Of a DNA stretch of 64,000 nucleotides, positions 35,569-44,615 are shown piece after piece. The stretch is taken from positions 744,001 to 808,000 of the forward strand of contig NZ_FOCZ01000001.1 of NCBI RefSeq assembly GCF_900110245.1, in the 5' to 3' direction. Under the pieces are notes generated by a model that was not told the origin of the DNA, did no database searches, and was given only the letters and a program-made list of their open reading frames with translations. How positions within the stretch are numbered: position 1 is the stretch's first letter; each line of letters opens with the position of its first letter. The translations under genes were made by a program, and so were the position numbers. The DNA is from Niastella yeongjuensis. GTDB lineage: Bacteria; Bacteroidota; Bacteroidia; Chitinophagales; Chitinophagaceae.

Positions 35569-36684
35569 ATGAAGTTTATCGTTTCATCTTCGGCTTTATT
35601 GAAACAATTACAACAGATTAGCGGGGTGATCAATGCCAATACGGTACTGCCGATCCTGGAAGATTTTTTGTTTGATGTACAAAAGAATCAACTGTCAGTA
35701 GTGGCAACTGATCTGGAAACGGTAATGAAAATTCAGCTGGAGGTTGAAGCGAAAGATACCGGCCGCGTTTGTATCCCGGCTAAAATACTGATGGATTCTT
35801 TAAAGAACATTCCTGAGCAACCGCTCACGTTCAATATTGACAAAAATTACGCGGTTGAAATAACCAGCGATAATGGTAAGTATAAAGTAATGGGTGAAAA
35901 TCCCGATAATTTCCCCAAGGATCCTGTAGCTGATGAGACCAATTCTTTCACCATTTCCTCAGCAGCCCTGGTTACTGCCATCAACAAAACATTGTTCGCG
36001 GTTAGTAACGATGATCTGCGTCCGGCCATGACGGGGGTTTTCTTCGAAATGGATACAAAAGGATTGCAATTTGTTGCTACGGATGCACACCGCCTGGTTC
36101 GCTACAAACGCACAGATGTAAGCTGTCCTAAAACTGATTCCCTCATCGTTCCTAAAAAACCGCTTAACCTGTTAAAATCAGCTATGCCGGTAAACGATGA
36201 TGAGCTGACTGTCAGTTACAACAGCAATCACCTGTTTGTAATACATGGCACCACGCAGTTAAGCTGTCGCCTCATCGATGCCCGTTTCCCTGATTATAAA
36301 GTAGTAATTCCTTCAGATAACCCGTACAAACTGACTGTAAACCGTACCGATTTCCAGGGCGCTTTGCGTCGTGTGGGTATCTTCAGTAATAAAAGCACCA
36401 ACCAGGTTGTATTAAGCATCAGCGGCAGCCAGCTGCAACTGACAGCGCAGGACATCGATTTCTCGTTTGAAGGTAATGAGCGCATGAAATGTCAGTACAA
36501 TGGCGAAGACCTGCAAATCGCATTCAACGCCAAATTCCTGATCGAAATGCTGAGCGCCACCGATACCGAAGATGTAACGGTTGAGTTATCAACATCAACT
36601 AAAGCCGGTATCATCCGCCCCGGCGACCAGGATGAAAATGAAGAACTGATGATGCTGGTAATGCCATTAATGTTGAACACCTGA
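35569..36684 (+). CDS. dnaN: DNA polymerase III beta sliding clamp
   Basis: 371 residues with three repeated clamp domains. 'MKFIVSSSALLKQLQQISGVI', 'NTVLPILEDFLF', 'VATDLETVMKI', 'ATDAHRLVRYKR' and the C-terminal 'LVMPLMLNT' are typical DnaN segments. The clamp forms a dimeric ring around DNA and holds Pol III and repair proteins. In this phylum dnaN is often not beside dnaA, as here. It is a single-gene unit with its own promoter box and terminator. Position about 17 kb from the DnaA-box cluster is noted. Confidence 0.96.
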   Translation: MKFIVSSSALLKQLQQISGVINANTVLPILEDFLFDVQKNQLSVVATDLETVMKIQLEVEAKDTGRVCIPAKILMDSLKNIPEQPLTFNIDKNYAVEITSDNGKYKVMGENPDNFPKDPVADETNSFTISSAALVTAINKTLFAVSNDDLRPAMTGVFFEMDTKGLQFVATDAHRLVRYKRTDVSCPKTDSLIVPKKPLNLLKSAMPVNDDELTVSYNSNHLFVIHGTTQLSCRLIDARFPDYKVVIPSDNPYKLTVNRTDFQGALRRVGIFSNKSTNQVVLSISGSQLQLTAQDIDFSFEGNERMKCQYNGEDLQIAFNAKFLIEMLSATDTEDVTVELSTSTKAGIIRPGDQDENEELMMLVMPLMLNT

Positions 36685-36718
36685 TCGCTATTTTTATATA
36701 TCTCGTTTTTCATAAATC

Positions 36719-36743
36719 AATCCCGCTTATTGCGGGATTTTTT
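36719..36743 (+). terminator. Terminator of dnaN
   Basis: Stem TCCCGC (36721-36726) with GCGGGA (36732-36737), extended by A-T pairs, followed by T6. Confidence 0.8.
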
Positions 36744-36866
36744 ATTGTACTCCTTTTTCACTTTTACATCATCTTTAGCCCCTTATAAGTATCAAAATTT
36801 TATAGCTGATTCTCTTCTGTTCCGGCCGGGATTTTATGCGTAAATTACTGGTAAACGATTGGCGAT

Positions 36867-37685
36867 ATGAATGCTTTTATGAACTTTTGGGAGCATATTG
36901 CCTCCTGGCAACGCATGGCCATTTTGCTGGGTGGTATGATCTTCTTCTGGCTGGTAGAAGGCCATTATCCGCTTTTTACATTCTCATGGAAACGGTACAA
37001 ACATGCCGGCGTAAACCTGGTTTTTCTTACCACCACGGTCATATTGAATATCTTATTAGGCTCGATCACCATTTTAGCCTGTAGATGGGTTACCGATAAT
37101 CATTTTGGATTACTGAATTTGTTCAACCTGCCTGTATGGGCAAATATCATCATCGGTTTGCTCTTTATGGATTTCTTTGCGCAGTATGCCCCGCATTACC
37201 TGATGCACAAAGTAAAATTCATGTGGAAATTTCATATGATCCACCACAGCGATACCAAGGTTGATGTTACTACCGGAACCCGGCACCACCCGGGCGAATG
37301 GATCTTCAGGGAATGTTTCACTATTATTGGGGTATATGTAATGGGGCTTTCCATTGGCATGTATTTCCTGTACCGCAGCGTATCGGCTATTTTCACACAC
37401 TTCAATCACGCCAATATCCGGGTGCCGCTCTGGTTGGATAAACCCATCAGCTGGATCTTCGTTTCTCCCAATATGCACAAGGTGCATCACCATTATAAAC
37501 GCCCGTTTACCGATACCAACTACGCCAACATCTTTTCTTTCTGGGACCGGCTTTTTGGCACTTTTGCCTACACTGATCCAAAACAATTAAAATATGGATT
37601 GGATGTGCTGGATGGAAAAACGGATGAGAGTTTGGGTTACCAATTAAAACTTCCGTTCAATAAAAATATAAAGACTGATTACTAG
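36867..37685 (+). CDS. Fatty acid hydroxylase/sterol desaturase-family protein
   Basis: 272-residue polytopic membrane di-iron enzyme family. Histidine clusters are 'HYLMH', 'HMIHH', 'HFNHAN' and 'HKVHHHY', in the order expected for the FA_hydroxylase superfamily. Four hydrophobic segments lie around 15-110 and 140-180. Likely a C-H hydroxylase or desaturase acting on a lipid. The native substrate (sphingolipid, ornithine lipid or carotenoid-like) cannot be told from sequence. It is a single gene, followed by an octamer repeat array. Confidence 0.87.
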   Translation: MNAFMNFWEHIASWQRMAILLGGMIFFWLVEGHYPLFTFSWKRYKHAGVNLVFLTTTVILNILLGSITILACRWVTDNHFGLLNLFNLPVWANIIIGLLFMDFFAQYAPHYLMHKVKFMWKFHMIHHSDTKVDVTTGTRHHPGEWIFRECFTIIGVYVMGLSIGMYFLYRSVSAIFTHFNHANIRVPLWLDKPISWIFVSPNMHKVHHHYKRPFTDTNYANIFSFWDRLFGTFAYTDPKQLKYGLDVLDGKTDESLGYQLKLPFNKNIKTDY

Positions 37686-37700
37686 TCGCGAGGTTGAAAT

Positions 37701-37756
37701 GTCGACGTGTTAACCTGTTAACAGGTTAACACGTAAACTGGTTAACTGCTAAACCA
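37701..37756. repeat. 8-bp iteron array (7 units)
   Basis: Seven consecutive octamers (GTCGACGT, GTTAACCT, GTTAACAG, GTTAACAC, GTAAACTG, GTTAACTG, CTAAACCA). Units 2-4 together include a perfect 22-bp palindrome. It lies between the FA-hydroxylase-like gene and kdsB and ends 14 bases before the kdsB ATG. Confidence 0.7.
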
Positions 37757-37770
37757 GTATCTTTATCGCG

Positions 37771-38496
37771 ATGAAAAAAATTGCAATGATCCCGGCCCGC
37801 TATGCGGCAACCCGGTTTCCTGCCAAATTAATGCAGCTGCTGGGAACCAAAACTGTTATTCGGCATACCTATGATAATACCGTAGCCACCGGTTTATTTG
37901 ATGAAGTATGGGTGGTAACAGACAGTGATATTATTTTTAATGAGATCGCGTCAAATGGCGGCAAAGTGTGTATGAGCCGTCAGCAACACGAAAGCGGAAG
38001 CGACCGCATAGCCGAAGCAGTGGCCGATATGGAGACTGATATTGTGGTAAATGTACAGGGCGATGAACCGTTTGTAAAAAAGGAACCATTACAGAAACTA
38101 TTACAGGTATTTGAAGGCGAAGCGGGGGAAAAAGTGCAGGTAGCCTCCCTGATGCAGGTGTTGAAAGAACCGCAATTTATTGCCGATCCCAATTATGTGA
38201 AAGTAGCGGTTGATAAAAACATGAACTCGCTCTTCTTTAGCAGAAGCATCATTCCCTATCCGCGCAATAACGAAGCGAAACCCACCTATTATGAACATAT
38301 TGGGGTATACGCTTTTCGCAAAGATGCCCTCATGAGCTTTACCACCTGGCCCATGACTCCACTGGAAGCAGCCGAAAAAATTGAATGTCTCCGTTATCTC
38401 GAAAACGGCGTACCATTAAAAATGGTAGTAACAGAATATATGGGTGTTGAAATAGACACACCCGAAGACCTGGAAAGAGCAGCCCGGCTTTTATAA
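37771..38496 (+). CDS. kdsB: 3-deoxy-manno-octulosonate (Kdo) cytidylyltransferase
   Basis: 241 residues, cytoplasmic. 'MIPARYAATRFPAKLM', 'VTDSDII', 'GSDRIAEAV', 'VNVQGDEPFV' and 'EHIGVYAFRKDAL' are the KdsB signatures. It activates Kdo with CTP as CMP-Kdo for the inner core of lipopolysaccharide. A -7-like box (TATCTTTA) sits 5 bases before the ATG, so its mRNA may be nearly leaderless. Directly followed by a ROK kinase gene (27 bases). Confidence 0.95.
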   Translation: MKKIAMIPARYAATRFPAKLMQLLGTKTVIRHTYDNTVATGLFDEVWVVTDSDIIFNEIASNGGKVCMSRQQHESGSDRIAEAVADMETDIVVNVQGDEPFVKKEPLQKLLQVFEGEAGEKVQVASLMQVLKEPQFIADPNYVKVAVDKNMNSLFFSRSIIPYPRNNEAKPTYYEHIGVYAFRKDALMSFTTWPMTPLEAAEKIECLRYLENGVPLKMVVTEYMGVEIDTPEDLERAARLL

Positions 38497-38523
38497 CGAT
38501 TGCTGAAAAAAACAACCAACACC

Positions 38524-39435
38524 ATGACGCAACCACTTTGGGGTATCGATCTGGGAGGAACCAAAATAGAAGGCGTAATTGTTCCTTCATTAGATAATCC
38601 ACAACCCATTTTAAGGACCCGCATCGATACGGAAGGTTACAAGGGATATGAGCACATCATTGGCCAGATAGAGACGCTGGTTCAAACAATGAAAAAGCAA
38701 TCGGGCTTGCAGCCGGCCCACATTGGGCTGGGTACTCCCGGTGTACTGGACCCCATATTGCAAACCATGAAAAATTGCAATAGCACAGCCCTGAACGGTC
38801 AGCCCCTGAAAAAAGACCTGGAAGAAAAACTGGGGGTTCCCTGTGTGCTGGCCAACGATGCCAACTGTTTCGCTTTAGCCGAAACCCACTGGGGTGTGGT
38901 AAAAGAAAAAGCACCCGAAGCCAAACTGGTATTCGGGATAATTATGGGAACAGGTGTTGGCGGTGGTATTGTTGTAAATGGTCAGGTATGGAATGGCAAA
39001 CATGGTATTGCCGGTGAATGGGGTCATAATTTCCTCGATGAATCAGGCGGTCCCTGCTATTGTGGAAAAACAGGTTGTGTGGAAACCGTGTTATCGGGCC
39101 CCGGATTGCAACGGTATTATAAAAGCATTACCGGTTCCATGCTTTCATTAAAAGATATCCTGGCCCATGCCCTGCAGGGGAATGATCCCGCAGCCGTTAA
39201 AACCATCGACCGGTTGAATCACTTCTTCGGAAAAGCCGTTTCGGTAATTACCAATCTGCTCGATCCCGATGTAATTGTGGTGGGTGGCGGTGTAGGCAAT
39301 ATCGACAGCATTTACACAGCCGGTATGGAATCTCTGCATAAATTCATATTCAATAACCGGGTTGACGTACAAATACTAAAACCCAGTCTGGGCGACAGTG
39401 CCGGCGTTTTTGGTGCCGCAGCACTGGTTGCTTAA
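38524..39435 (+). CDS. ROK-family sugar kinase
   Basis: 303 residues from ATG 38524 (an upstream TTG would add 8 residues). ASKHA fold with the phosphate loop 'GIDLGGTKIEG', the ROK signature around 'GTGVGGGIVVNGQVWNG' and 'GEWGHNFL', and the zinc motif 'CYCGKTGCVE'. This favours a glucokinase or N-acetylhexosamine kinase. ATP-dependent phosphorylation of a hexose is expected. It is 27 bases after kdsB, so probably in the same transcript. Exact sugar unknown. Confidence 0.9.
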   Translation: MTQPLWGIDLGGTKIEGVIVPSLDNPQPILRTRIDTEGYKGYEHIIGQIETLVQTMKKQSGLQPAHIGLGTPGVLDPILQTMKNCNSTALNGQPLKKDLEEKLGVPCVLANDANCFALAETHWGVVKEKAPEAKLVFGIIMGTGVGGGIVVNGQVWNGKHGIAGEWGHNFLDESGGPCYCGKTGCVETVLSGPGLQRYYKSITGSMLSLKDILAHALQGNDPAAVKTIDRLNHFFGKAVSVITNLLDPDVIVVGGGVGNIDSIYTAGMESLHKFIFNNRVDVQILKPSLGDSAGVFGAAALVA

Positions 39436-39448
39436 AACGAATTAGGCC

Positions 39449-39487
39449 CCCCTCCCAACCTCCCCCATTAGGGGGAGGCGAGGAGGG
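39449..39487. terminator. G/C-rich double inverted repeat
   Basis: An 8-bp perfect stem (39459-39466 with 39471-39478) is nested in an outer CCCTCC/GGAGGG pair. It lies between convergent genes and probably terminates both. Confidence 0.6.
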
Positions 39488-39500
39488 AACCAATATTTTT

Positions 39501-40100
39501 TTACGCCAAAACAGTTATCAACGACTTTATTATCGCGCCCAGCTTCACCCCTTCCAGAATGCGGCTTTCGGTACCACCATGTTGTAAAATGGAATGTTCG
39601 TGCGAAGTAATGCACATTTCACAACCATTGATGGAAGAGATCACCAGGCTCACCAGTTCAAAAAATTCTTTCCCTAAAACTGGGTTCATCATAATGCTCA
39701 TTTTTATACCGGCTGGTGTATTGGTATAAAAATCCTTCTTCACATAGTGACGGAACCGGTAGAAGATATTGTTCGCGTTCATCAGCGAAGTACACGAAAC
39801 AATTTCAGCCAGTTCGGCATCGGTAGCGCCGGCTTCCTGTGCCTGTTTATAAAAGGTATCTTTCAGCAGATCGAACTTTTCATTTACAGCTACCCCATAT
39901 GCCAGTAACAACGCTTCCTTTTTATTCAGGTATTGCGTGTTGTTAAGCACATTACTCACATTGATCTTCAGATCCTTTATATACCTCGATTCTACCTGTA
40001 TCAATTGTTGTGCAGTGGCAGAAGGCGTATAGTCAGGTATTTGCAGATCATTCAACATATTGTTGAACGTCTCATTTTGTATCAGGGTTCCCTGGCTCAT
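39501..40100 (-). CDS. AhpD-like carboxymuconolactone decarboxylase-family peroxidase
   Basis: 199 residues, all-helical. The C-terminal CMD/AhpD motif has Cys160-x2-Cys163 and His167 ('INGCEMCITSHEHS'). This is the redox centre that in mycobacterial AhpD reduces AhpC. It directly follows the AhpC-like gene on the same strand (73-base gap with a hairpin), supporting an AhpC-AhpD pair. Confidence 0.9.
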   Translation of the reverse strand: MSQGTLIQNETFNNMLNDLQIPDYTPSATAQQLIQVESRYIKDLKINVSNVLNNTQYLNKKEALLLAYGVAVNEKFDLLKDTFYKQAQEAGATDAELAEIVSCTSLMNANNIFYRFRHYVKKDFYTNTPAGIKMSIMMNPVLGKEFFELVSLVISSINGCEMCITSHEHSILQHGGTESRILEGVKLGAIIKSLITVLA

Positions 40101-40124
40101 GTTTTACGTTTAGCTTTTAAAATA

Positions 40125-40149
40125 ACAGGACCGGCTTTACCGGCCCTGT
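40125..40149 (-). terminator. Hairpin between ahpC and ahpD genes
   Basis: Stem ACAGG-CCGG with CCGG-CCTGT and a single A/C mismatch, without a long T run. It may only partly terminate, which would set a ratio between the two genes. Confidence 0.5.
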
Positions 40150-40173
40150 ATATAGTTCTCCAAAGAGTGAAAA

Positions 40174-40746
40174 TTAATTCATGGTCAATTCAACGTCTTT
40201 CAGTGTTTCCTGACCACCTTGCCAGTTACAGGGGCACAGTTCGTCTGTTTGCAAAGCATCCAGTACACGAACCACTTCCTGTACATTACGGCCAACATTC
40301 AGGTCATATACGCTTACCCAACGTATAATACCTTGTGGGTCTATGATGAAGGTAGCGCGCAGGGCCACTTTTTCTTCCTGGTCCAGGATCCCCAGTTCTT
40401 CAGCCAGTGATTTAGATGTATCAGCCAGCATGGGGAATTTAAGATCGCGCAGGTCACTGTGATCTCTTCTCCAGGCTGCATGCACATATTCTGAATCGGT
40501 TGAAGCACCGATCAATACGGCATCTCTATCAGTGAATTCGCCGTGTTTTTTGTTGAATTCTGCGATTTCAGTGGGACATACAAATGTGAAATCTTTAGGC
40601 CACCAGAACATAACCATCCATTTACCTTTTGCACTGGCATACTCGTTGGTTATTTCAGTCAACTCTTTTCCTTTCTCGATAGATACTACTGCTTTCTTCT
40701 TAAATGCCGGAAACTGACTTCCAATAGACAAAATTCTATTACTCAT
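40174..40746 (-). CDS. ahpC: AhpC-type 2-Cys peroxiredoxin (mycobacterial subtype)
   Basis: 190 residues from ATG 40744-40746 (MSNRILSIG); a longer frame adds 14 unlikely residues. The peroxidatic Cys57 is in 'DFTFVCPTE'. The C terminus carries Cys171 and Cys173 ('TDELCPCNW'), the pattern seen in AhpC of Mycobacterium that is recycled by AhpD rather than AhpF. It reduces peroxides and peroxynitrite in the cytoplasm. It is the first gene of a unit with the AhpD-like gene. Confidence 0.93.
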   Translation of the reverse strand: MSNRILSIGSQFPAFKKKAVVSIEKGKELTEITNEYASAKGKWMVMFWWPKDFTFVCPTEIAEFNKKHGEFTDRDAVLIGASTDSEYVHAAWRRDHSDLRDLKFPMLADTSKSLAEELGILDQEEKVALRATFIIDPQGIIRWVSVYDLNVGRNVQEVVRVLDALQTDELCPCNWQGGQETLKDVELTMN

Positions 40747-40989
40747 ATATGGGTTTGGTTTTTTACAATAATATATTATGCGAAGCATAAAGCTTAACGC
40801 TATTCAACTTTCATTTGGCTGGGAGGCAATCGTGGTCCGCCGGCTGGCGGAGAGTTTGGTTAGATGGCCGCAAAGATGATAAAAAACGATATAGATATTT
40901 ATAGGATTATTCTATAAAACGATAGATTTTGTCTATGACTGTGATGTCTGCTAAAATGAGTAGATTTAGAAAACCCAAAACGATTGTTT

Positions 40990-42507
40990 ATGAAAAACAC
41001 GTTGGTATTATTAATGGGCCTGTTGCCTGTTAGTCTTTTCTCACAAAGCAAACCAACCTATAAAGAAGCTTACCGCCCGCAGTTCCATTTCTCTCCGCCT
41101 CATAACTGGACAAATGATCCCAATGGCCTGGTATATTATAAAGGGGAATACCATTTATTTTACCAATACAACCCCATGGGCAATACCTGGGGGCATATGA
41201 GTTGGGCACATGCTGTTAGTAAAGACCTGGTACACTGGCAATCATTGACCCTGGCTATTCCTGAAGATGAAAAGAACATGATCTTCAGCGGTAGTTGTGT
41301 GGTGGATAAAAACAACAGCAGTGGGTTTGCCCAAAAACCAGGACAAATTCCCATGGTAGCCGTGTATACCGCGCACATCATTCCCGATAAATCAAAACCC
41401 GACGATTACCTGCAAACCCAGCACATCGCTTACAGCCTCGATGATGGCCGTTCCTGGACAAAATATACCGGCAACCCCGTGCTCGATCTGCATAAAAAGG
41501 ATTTCCGCGATCCTAAAGTATTCTGGTATGAACCCGGCAGAAAATGGATCATGGTGACTGTTTTACCAAATGAGCATATTATGCAGTTTCATGGTTCACC
41601 GGATCTGAAAACCTGGTCGCACCTGAGTGATTTTGGCCCGGCCGGTGATATCAGTGGTATTTGGGAATGTCCCGATCTGTTGCAGGTGCCCATCAATGGC
41701 CAGCCGGGCAAAAGCAAATGGGTGCTTCTGAATTCACAACAATTCACCATGCAATATTTTGTGGGAACGTTTGACGGCACCGTTTTCCACAATGAAAACC
41801 CGGCCGATACCATACTGAGACCCGATTATGGGCCTGACTTTTATGCCGGCATCACTTATAATAACCTGCCGCCCGGTCAGGACCCGGTTCTGATTGGCTG
41901 GGCCAATAACTGGAAATACGCGCAGGCCATCCCCACCTCGCCCTGGCGAAGCGCGATGTCACTGCCCCGCTCGCTGCGCTTAAAAAAAACCAGCAATACC
42001 TTTACGCTTTTGCAACAACCGGTAAAGGCCCTGCAAACCCTGCGGGCCGCTCCTACTGAATGGAAAAACAAAGACATTAGCAAAGAGGAAGCCTTTCCGG
42101 CCAAAGGCCAGGTGCTTGAACTGGGTGCGGAACTCATACCAGCCAAAGCAGGTATTTGCGGCATCAAACTGGCAGCCGCTGATGGACGGGCTGTTATTAT
42201 AAGTTATGATGCCGCCAGTCAACAGGTAACGGTCAACCGTTCAAAAACCGGTAATGTTGATTTCGATAAACAGTTTGCCAATGTCTCGTCTGCTGTTACC
42301 CGGGTTCCGTTGCAGAATGGCAAACTGCGTTTGCATGCCTTTTTAGATAAAAGTATCCTGGAAGTATATGCCAATGATGGCGAGGTGGTATTAACTACCC
42401 AGCTTTTCCCATATGCCAGTCTCGACGGAATTGCATTTTTTAGTGAAAACGGGGTTACTCGTATTATCTCGGCAAAAGTGTGGCCGTTGCATACCATCTG
42501 GCAATAG
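40990..42507 (+). CDS. Secreted GH32 glycoside hydrolase (fructosidase/levanase-like)
   Basis: 505 residues from ATG 40990. Signal peptide (1-20). Five-bladed beta-propeller with the nucleophile motif 'NWTNDPNGL', the transition-state stabiliser 'FRDPKV' and the acid/base 'WECPDL', followed by a C-terminal beta-sandwich. Hydrolysis of beta-fructosides (sucrose, inulin or levan) is expected. There is no SusC/SusD or fructokinase neighbour, so it is not part of a visible utilisation locus. Nearest regulatory signals are unclear. Confidence 0.93.
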   Translation: MKNTLVLLMGLLPVSLFSQSKPTYKEAYRPQFHFSPPHNWTNDPNGLVYYKGEYHLFYQYNPMGNTWGHMSWAHAVSKDLVHWQSLTLAIPEDEKNMIFSGSCVVDKNNSSGFAQKPGQIPMVAVYTAHIIPDKSKPDDYLQTQHIAYSLDDGRSWTKYTGNPVLDLHKKDFRDPKVFWYEPGRKWIMVTVLPNEHIMQFHGSPDLKTWSHLSDFGPAGDISGIWECPDLLQVPINGQPGKSKWVLLNSQQFTMQYFVGTFDGTVFHNENPADTILRPDYGPDFYAGITYNNLPPGQDPVLIGWANNWKYAQAIPTSPWRSAMSLPRSLRLKKTSNTFTLLQQPVKALQTLRAAPTEWKNKDISKEEAFPAKGQVLELGAELIPAKAGICGIKLAAADGRAVIISYDAASQQVTVNRSKTGNVDFDKQFANVSSAVTRVPLQNGKLRLHAFLDKSILEVYANDGEVVLTTQLFPYASLDGIAFFSENGVTRIISAKVWPLHTIWQ

Positions 42508-42683
42508 GATGGTTCATGGTCTGAGTGGATTTAAGAGGCAGGTTCAGGTTTCAAACTTTCTCCTATAAATCCGGAGCCCGCCTGTTAAAAACAGGGCCCC
42601 TCCCCCTCGGACATTTCCCACTTAACCAGTACCTTCGCACCGCTAAATCACAGTATCTGTTAAAAATCATTTAGCGTAAGCAT

Positions 42684-43778
42684 ATGAAGTTCAGAAACTT
42701 TAAAATGGTCGATTATGTTGTTTACGGCCACGGCAGTTTTAATCAGCTCGATGAAATTTTAGCTCCACATAGAAAAGGCGATGCGCCCATGATCTTTTTG
42801 GTAGATCATTTTTTTGAAAAAGGGGCCGCTACCGGCGATGGCAAGGCGCTTGTAAGCCGTATTCCCCTGCGTGGTAAAGACAAAGTGATCTTTGCAGATG
42901 TTACCTACGAACCAAAAACTACCCAGGTTGATAAACTGTCCAAACAATTAAAAGACGAGTTTGGTACTGTGAGCGGTGTAATTGGTATAGGCGGCGGTTC
43001 AACCCTCGATCTGGCCAAAGCGGTTTCTTTAATGATGACCAACCCCGGTTCTTCGGCCGATTACCAGGGCTGGGACCTGGTAAAAGTTCCCGGTGTTTAC
43101 AAAGTGGGTATTCCTACTTTGAGCGGAACCGGCGCCGAGGTTTCCCGTACTACCGTTCTTACCGGCCCTACCCGCAAATTGGGTATGAACTCTGACTTTA
43201 CTCCTTTTAGCCAAATCGTACTTGACCCCGAATTAATAGCCAACGCACCTGTTAACCAGCGTTTTTATACCGGTATGGATTGTTATATCCATTGTATTGA
43301 AAGCCTGCAGGGTACTTACCTGAACGAGTTCAGTAAATCGTATGGTGAAAAAGCATTACAATTATGCCAGCATATTTTCCTGGAAAAAGATAACTGGGAT
43401 GCTGAGTGCGACGAGAAACTGATGATGGCATCTTTTGCCGGTGGCATGAGCATCGCTTATTCACAGGTGGGTGTAGCCCATGCGGTAAGCTATGGTTTAA
43501 GCTATTTGCTGGGTACCAAACATGGTATTGGCAATTGCATTGTGATGAACCACCTGGAACCCTACTACCCCGCAGGTGTTGCTGAATTTAAAAGAATGGT
43601 GGAGAAAAATAACATCGATATCCCCGTTGGTATCTGCAAAGGGTTGACCGATGATCAATTCGATACCATGATCAATGTATCACTGGGCATGAAACCCCTG
43701 TGGGAAAATGCGCTGGGCAAAGACTGGGAAAAAATAATGACCCGTGAGAAACTGCGGGCCTTATACGAAAAGTTGTAA
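42684..43778 (+). CDS. Iron-containing alcohol dehydrogenase, Kdo 8-oxidase-like
   Basis: 364 residues of the Fe-ADH (type III) superfamily. The N terminus 'MKFRNFKMVDYVVYGHGSFNQL', the nucleotide site 'GIGGGSTLDLAKAVSLM', 'GIPTLSGTGAEVSRTTVLTGP' and the metal-site region 'YTGMDCYIHCIESL' plus 'HAVSYGLSYLLGTKHGIGNC' fit the KdnB family. KdnB oxidises Kdo at C8 on the way to 8-amino-Kdo in Shewanella. The partner aminotransferase KdnA is not adjacent, but kdsB is 4.2 kb upstream. The specific name is therefore a good guess, not certain. Confidence 0.78.
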   Translation: MKFRNFKMVDYVVYGHGSFNQLDEILAPHRKGDAPMIFLVDHFFEKGAATGDGKALVSRIPLRGKDKVIFADVTYEPKTTQVDKLSKQLKDEFGTVSGVIGIGGGSTLDLAKAVSLMMTNPGSSADYQGWDLVKVPGVYKVGIPTLSGTGAEVSRTTVLTGPTRKLGMNSDFTPFSQIVLDPELIANAPVNQRFYTGMDCYIHCIESLQGTYLNEFSKSYGEKALQLCQHIFLEKDNWDAECDEKLMMASFAGGMSIAYSQVGVAHAVSYGLSYLLGTKHGIGNCIVMNHLEPYYPAGVAEFKRMVEKNNIDIPVGICKGLTDDQFDTMINVSLGMKPLWENALGKDWEKIMTREKLRALYEKL

Positions 43779-43804
43779 TCACCTTACATCATATTTAATT
43801 TATT

Positions 43805-43870
43805 AAGACCTGTCAGGTTTCCTTTATCATCTTGCTAAATCAGCAAGCAAAGGGACACCTGACAGGTCTT
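43805..43870. repeat. Large imperfect palindrome with ACCTGTCAGGT arms
   Basis: Outer arms AAGACCTGTCAGGT and ACCTGACAGGTCTT pair over 14 bases, followed inward by TTTCC..CTTT/AAAGG and an inner perfect CTTGCT/AGCAAG hairpin (43831-43847). It probably ends the dehydrogenase transcript. The outer motif recurs at 53877-53919. Confidence 0.7.
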
Positions 43871-43946
43871 TCTGCTTTAAGCGTTAATCATAATTTATTA
43901 TTAGGCAATGCGGCCATTGCGTAAATTCACCACAAATAACCCTTTT

Positions 43947-44513
43947 ATGAAAAAAATACTTTTCGGACTGAGTTTGTTCGTGGCTGCGTCTTCGTTTGCG
44001 CAAGACAAATACTCACCTGTTGTTAAGCAAGGTACCAGGCTTAATTTTTCTGCCATGGTGAACGGCCAAACTTTCCCTTGTGTATTTTCATTGGATTCAT
44101 TAACGGCCGGCTATGTGAAAGTAGGTTGGACTGTGGAAGGTTTTGGCAGCGGCGGCTGGGTAATGAAAAGCAAATCGCTTGAAAGTGGCAACCGCGGTTT
44201 CTGGAACCAACCCAGCCCCGGTACCGTAGAAGATATGGCCGATGACCAGGTAGTGGTGCTGATCTCAAAAGCCCAGTGGGAAATGCTGCAAAAAGACAAA
44301 AAGATCAATTTCGATCAACAGGTTTATACCGTTAAAACACCCACCGAGCAACAACAATTAAAAATTTCTGGCAAGACTGTTGATGCATATTACCTGGAAA
44401 GTGCCAACGGTTCAACCCATATCTGGATCCTCAATAATGCCGCTACCCCCTTACTATTGAAAATTGAAGGCAATACCCTGGGCGCTGATCTTACTTTAAA
44501 TTCAGTGGAATAG
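43947..44513 (+). CDS. Secreted hypothetical protein
   Basis: 188 residues from the ATG at 43947. Typical cleavable signal peptide (1-18, ending SSFAQ) and then a beta-rich mature domain with Trp-rich segments. No family recognised. A longer frame (from 43908) would place a charged stretch before the signal peptide and is rejected. It lies between the dehydrogenase and CorA genes as a single unit. Confidence 0.65.
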   Translation: MKKILFGLSLFVAASSFAQDKYSPVVKQGTRLNFSAMVNGQTFPCVFSLDSLTAGYVKVGWTVEGFGSGGWVMKSKSLESGNRGFWNQPSPGTVEDMADDQVVVLISKAQWEMLQKDKKINFDQQVYTVKTPTEQQQLKISGKTVDAYYLESANGSTHIWILNNAATPLLLKIEGNTLGADLTLNSVE

Positions 44514-44615
44514 ACACGTTTGCGGCTTTTGGCAGGTTTTATGCAATGTCCTTGTTAACCATGCGTTATCTAACTGCAGGAATTCATTTTCGGAATTTTT
44601 AGCCATTTTTGTTGT

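Noticed and set aside
40834-40852. CCGCC/GGCGG hairpin upstream of the GH32 gene
   Set aside because: Very short arms and no T run; too little to call a terminator or repeat.
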